Source: Kuschelorhynchus macadamiae
Taxonomy: Eukaryota; Arthropoda; Insecta; Coleoptera; Curculionidae
Direction of reading: 5' to 3'
Assembly: GCA_030620095.1 (NCBI GenBank)
Contig: JAUTXW010001314.1
Location: forward strand, 329,001-393,000
Length of the DNA: 64,000 nt
The notes beneath the pieces are model-generated. The model had not been told where the DNA came from. It ran no database searches and saw nothing but the letters and a program-made list of their open reading frames with translations. Made by a program: the position numbers and the translations under genes. This document shows, piece after piece, positions 61,259 to 64,000 of this stretch; positions within the stretch are counted from its first letter, which is position 1; every line of letters starts with the position of its first letter.

Positions 61259-61304
61259 CTGCAATTCCTAATACAGGAATAACAGTAATAAATATGTACC
61301 TCAT
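61259..61304 (-). CDS. Signal-peptide exon without a partner (copy D)
   Basis: ATG at 61304 codes MRYIFITVIPVLGIA plus G, then donor GTAAAC. The frame and phase are intact, but no TIL-like exon 2 lies between here and 25 kb; the expected place (43.6-45.1 kb) is occupied by other sequence. It may be a dead gene, or it may be misplaced by rearrangement. Confidence 0.5.
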
Positions 61305-61337
61305 TTTGAAAGGTTACAGTTCTGCTTGAGAATATAC

Positions 61338-61369
61338 TGAGTATATTAATAGAAATGAGCAACTTTATA
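61338..61369 (-). promoter_or_regulatory. TIL-like promoter (copy D)
   Basis: TATAAA (61369..61364) and TCAGT (A at 61338), 31 nt apart. Confidence 0.5.
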
Positions 61370-61415
61370 TCACCAATATTTTATTTAGTTACTTTAAAAT
61401 TAGAGGCAAATTATA

Positions 61416-61560
<145 letters not shown>

Positions 61561-61653
61561 AATAAAATATATGCACCTATTTGTTTCTTTTTTAGATAGC
61601 AAAAAAAAAAAAAAAATAATAATCCTTCTTTTGTGTTTTGAAGGCCAGGACGA

Positions 61654-62164
<511 letters not shown>

Positions 62165-62199
62165 TTTATAGAAGACTGCAGTGCTACTAAATGAATATA

Positions 62200-62900
62200 T
62201 AAATAACGTAAACGGATTATTAAGAAACATTTTCGGACGCTACTTACGAAAAACTGCTAATTTAAGGAATAGAGGTATCGGGAAATAGTGATAGGTTCAT
62301 TTTAAAATTAATTAAGACATTACTCTGAGTTTAACTATTTTTATTTGCATTGCCTATCAATAGACTACATATTTATCCACTATTTCTTAAGACACATACA
62401 CCATTGTCTTTACAATAACTTGGCTCGCAATAGCAACCAGCCATTTCGTACTGAGGACAAAAAGTAGAATTACATGTATCAAAACAAGGATTACTTTCTC
62501 TACATGTTATTTTATATCCTGTACATGTTAGGTTCGCACAAGTTACAGGTTCTTGGCCGTTAATTAAACCTGAAAATAGAAAATATATAAATATTACAAC
62601 TAAAATCTCATAATTACAAGAGTTTTAGTTTAGTTTTAGTTGCACTTAAATCGCTGTAAATGAGGCTAAATAAATATTATTAAATTTTTCAAGCTGAAAT
62701 CAAAAGTAACTGATCCATAAACATTGGTATTGGTTTCAATTTATTAAAAAGCATTAAGATACCTTTAATAATATATACTTAAAGAAATCTTAATGTATAC
62801 TTTTAAAAATATCGTTTTATTACAGTTTGCATCAGTTGATTAAAAAGTAAACCTTGTTGGGTAAAGCTAGCAATAAATAACTATGCCTCTGTCAAAAATC
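62200..62900 (+). repeat. Fragment of the duplicated unit around the third TIL-like exon (copy E)
   Basis: Similar to 4600-5070, more diverged than copies A and B are from each other (shared AAAAAGTAAACCTTGTTGGGTAAA near 62840). Confidence 0.7.
62373..62569 (-). CDS. TIL-like ten-cysteine secreted peptide, gene 3, exon 2
   Basis: 197 nt after the acceptor TTCTATTTTCAG: 2 nt, 64 codons, TAA. All ten cysteines align with those of genes 1 and 2, while many other residues differ (LINGQEPVTC start; TGYKITCRESNPC; QYEMAGCYCEPSYC). One residue longer, ending RNSG. The signal-peptide exon would lie at higher coordinates; none is seen up to 64000, so the gene is partial in this window. Confidence 0.72.
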
Positions 62901-64000
62901 ATTATATATTAAAAAAGCAAACAAAACATGCTATTAATACCATTTAAGGCGAATGTTAAAACTACTTGTACCACATTTATCTACAAAATATGGTCGGCTG
63001 ATAAGTATGTCGTTCCATAAATATTATAGCTAATGCAACCTCAACCTGGAAGGATTTAAATCAATACTGAATAAATTTGTTGAAAGTTACATGAGTCTAA
63101 TAAACAGTCGTTGAATGGGTAGTCCCAACAGAGAGAATATTAAATCTACCCCTTCACCATTTTGTCAACAATAATTTTTTATCGAATATATTTTATAATT
63201 TGGCAAGGGGTTAAAAATTAGGGAATTTCAGATTTTTCTTTACATACTGTCCAGATATTTGCCAAATGGTAACTTTATATATAATCTAGAAGTCGATTTT
63301 TATGGCATTACAATAAAAATAAATTAAATGAATTGAATTTTACTATATACAGAGTGGCCCAACAGAAACTTTCCAACTACAATTTATTGGGGTTACTAAG
63401 TGTCCCAACAGAAACTTTCCAACTACAATTTATTGGGGTTACTAAAAGAAATCTAAAAACTCTCGGACCCGTAATTTTTAATTTAAGAGGACACTTTTCT
63501 GAGGATTTTTATCAATTTAACTTCCTAACTATAGCAGGTCAAAATCTTAAATGGGTTATATATTGTATCAAAAAAAGACTGTTTCAAAAATTTTGGACAC
63601 GGCATTAAAGATGGTTATGGGCCAATAATTTATTGCTTTATGCTTGAATTCACTTTTAAAAATAGCCAATATCTTACTTATTCGCCAATCATTAGATCAA
63701 GTCGATGTTTGAAGACTTAGGTTAAACATATGTACCAAAGGCTGAAATTAAAAAATCTCAACACCCAGAATTGTTAGAATTGCAATAAAACTGCAATCAC
63801 AGTGATATTTTTTTACATAATAATAGATTGGCTATTGATTCAAGAATTAGTTTGACGTTTCTGATACTAAAAATCCTAATAGTAATAATTATGCCATAAA
63901 TATACAAATCGTCATTCTTTCATTTATTTATAATCGTAAATAAATCAACCTAGATGCTGAAAAATATGGTTTTCTCAATTCCGTCTTTGTGTCTGCCTGT
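62570..64000. other. No further gene seen
   Basis: Presumed intron of gene 3. It holds a two-unit tandem repeat of about 46 bp at 63355-63446 (CCAACAGAAACTTTCCAACT). The 91-codon frame across that repeat is unremarkable. Confidence 0.4.

Noticed and set aside
63333..63608. 91-codon frame near the right end
   Set aside because: It consists largely of a 46-bp tandem repeat and has no recognisable domain.

Overview
The window looks like AT-rich, repeat-dense animal DNA, most likely from an insect. The support is a Ty3/gypsy element with its own envelope gene (errantivirus type), pogo, mariner, hAT and Penelope-like relics, jockey-like retrotransposon relics and very long (TA)n tracts. I could not place it to a genus; a beetle is only a guess. 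No large host gene is visible.

The most interesting content is a small gene family on the minus strand. Each gene has a 46-nt first exon coding a signal peptide (MRYTFITIVLLLEIA + G) and, 4 to 5.5 kb further on, a 194-197 nt second exon coding a 63-64 residue, ten-cysteine domain resembling trypsin-inhibitor-like (TIL) domains. Gene 1 is 10413..10368 joined to 4844..4651. Gene 2 is 29314..29269 joined to 24948..24755. A third intact second exon lies at 62569..62373, with its first exon presumably beyond the window. Upstream of each first exon is a TATA box 31-33 nt before a TCA(C/G)T initiator. That promoter recurs at five places (10.45, 29.35, 54.64, 57.18 and 61.34 kb), so this is an array of duplicated genes, some broken.

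Layout: 1-3554 holds unidentified DNA and a broken hAT transposon. 3560-14154 is copy A of a roughly 10-kb tandem duplication and carries gene 1. 14155-16000 is a spacer that recurs near 56-57 kb. 16002-33262 is copy B with gene 2, into which a 7.7-kb envelope-bearing LTR retrotransposon (16446-24136) has inserted. 33.2-43.3 kb is a graveyard of Tc1/mariner elements. 43.3-62.9 kb contains shattered further copies of the same unit, interrupted by a Penelope-like element, a foldback element, hAT relics, jockey-like relics and a non-autonomous hAT. 62.2-64 kb carries the third TIL-like exon.

The large introns and flanks of the TIL-like genes have accumulated the transposons. Both complete genes keep open frames, all ten cysteines, splice sites and core promoter, while nearly every transposon frame around them is broken. 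The exceptions are the envelope gene (539 codons) and a short GIY-YIG endonuclease fragment. Hammerhead-like RNA motifs occur at five sites; the one at 43.65 kb lies close to a Penelope-type reverse transcriptase remnant.
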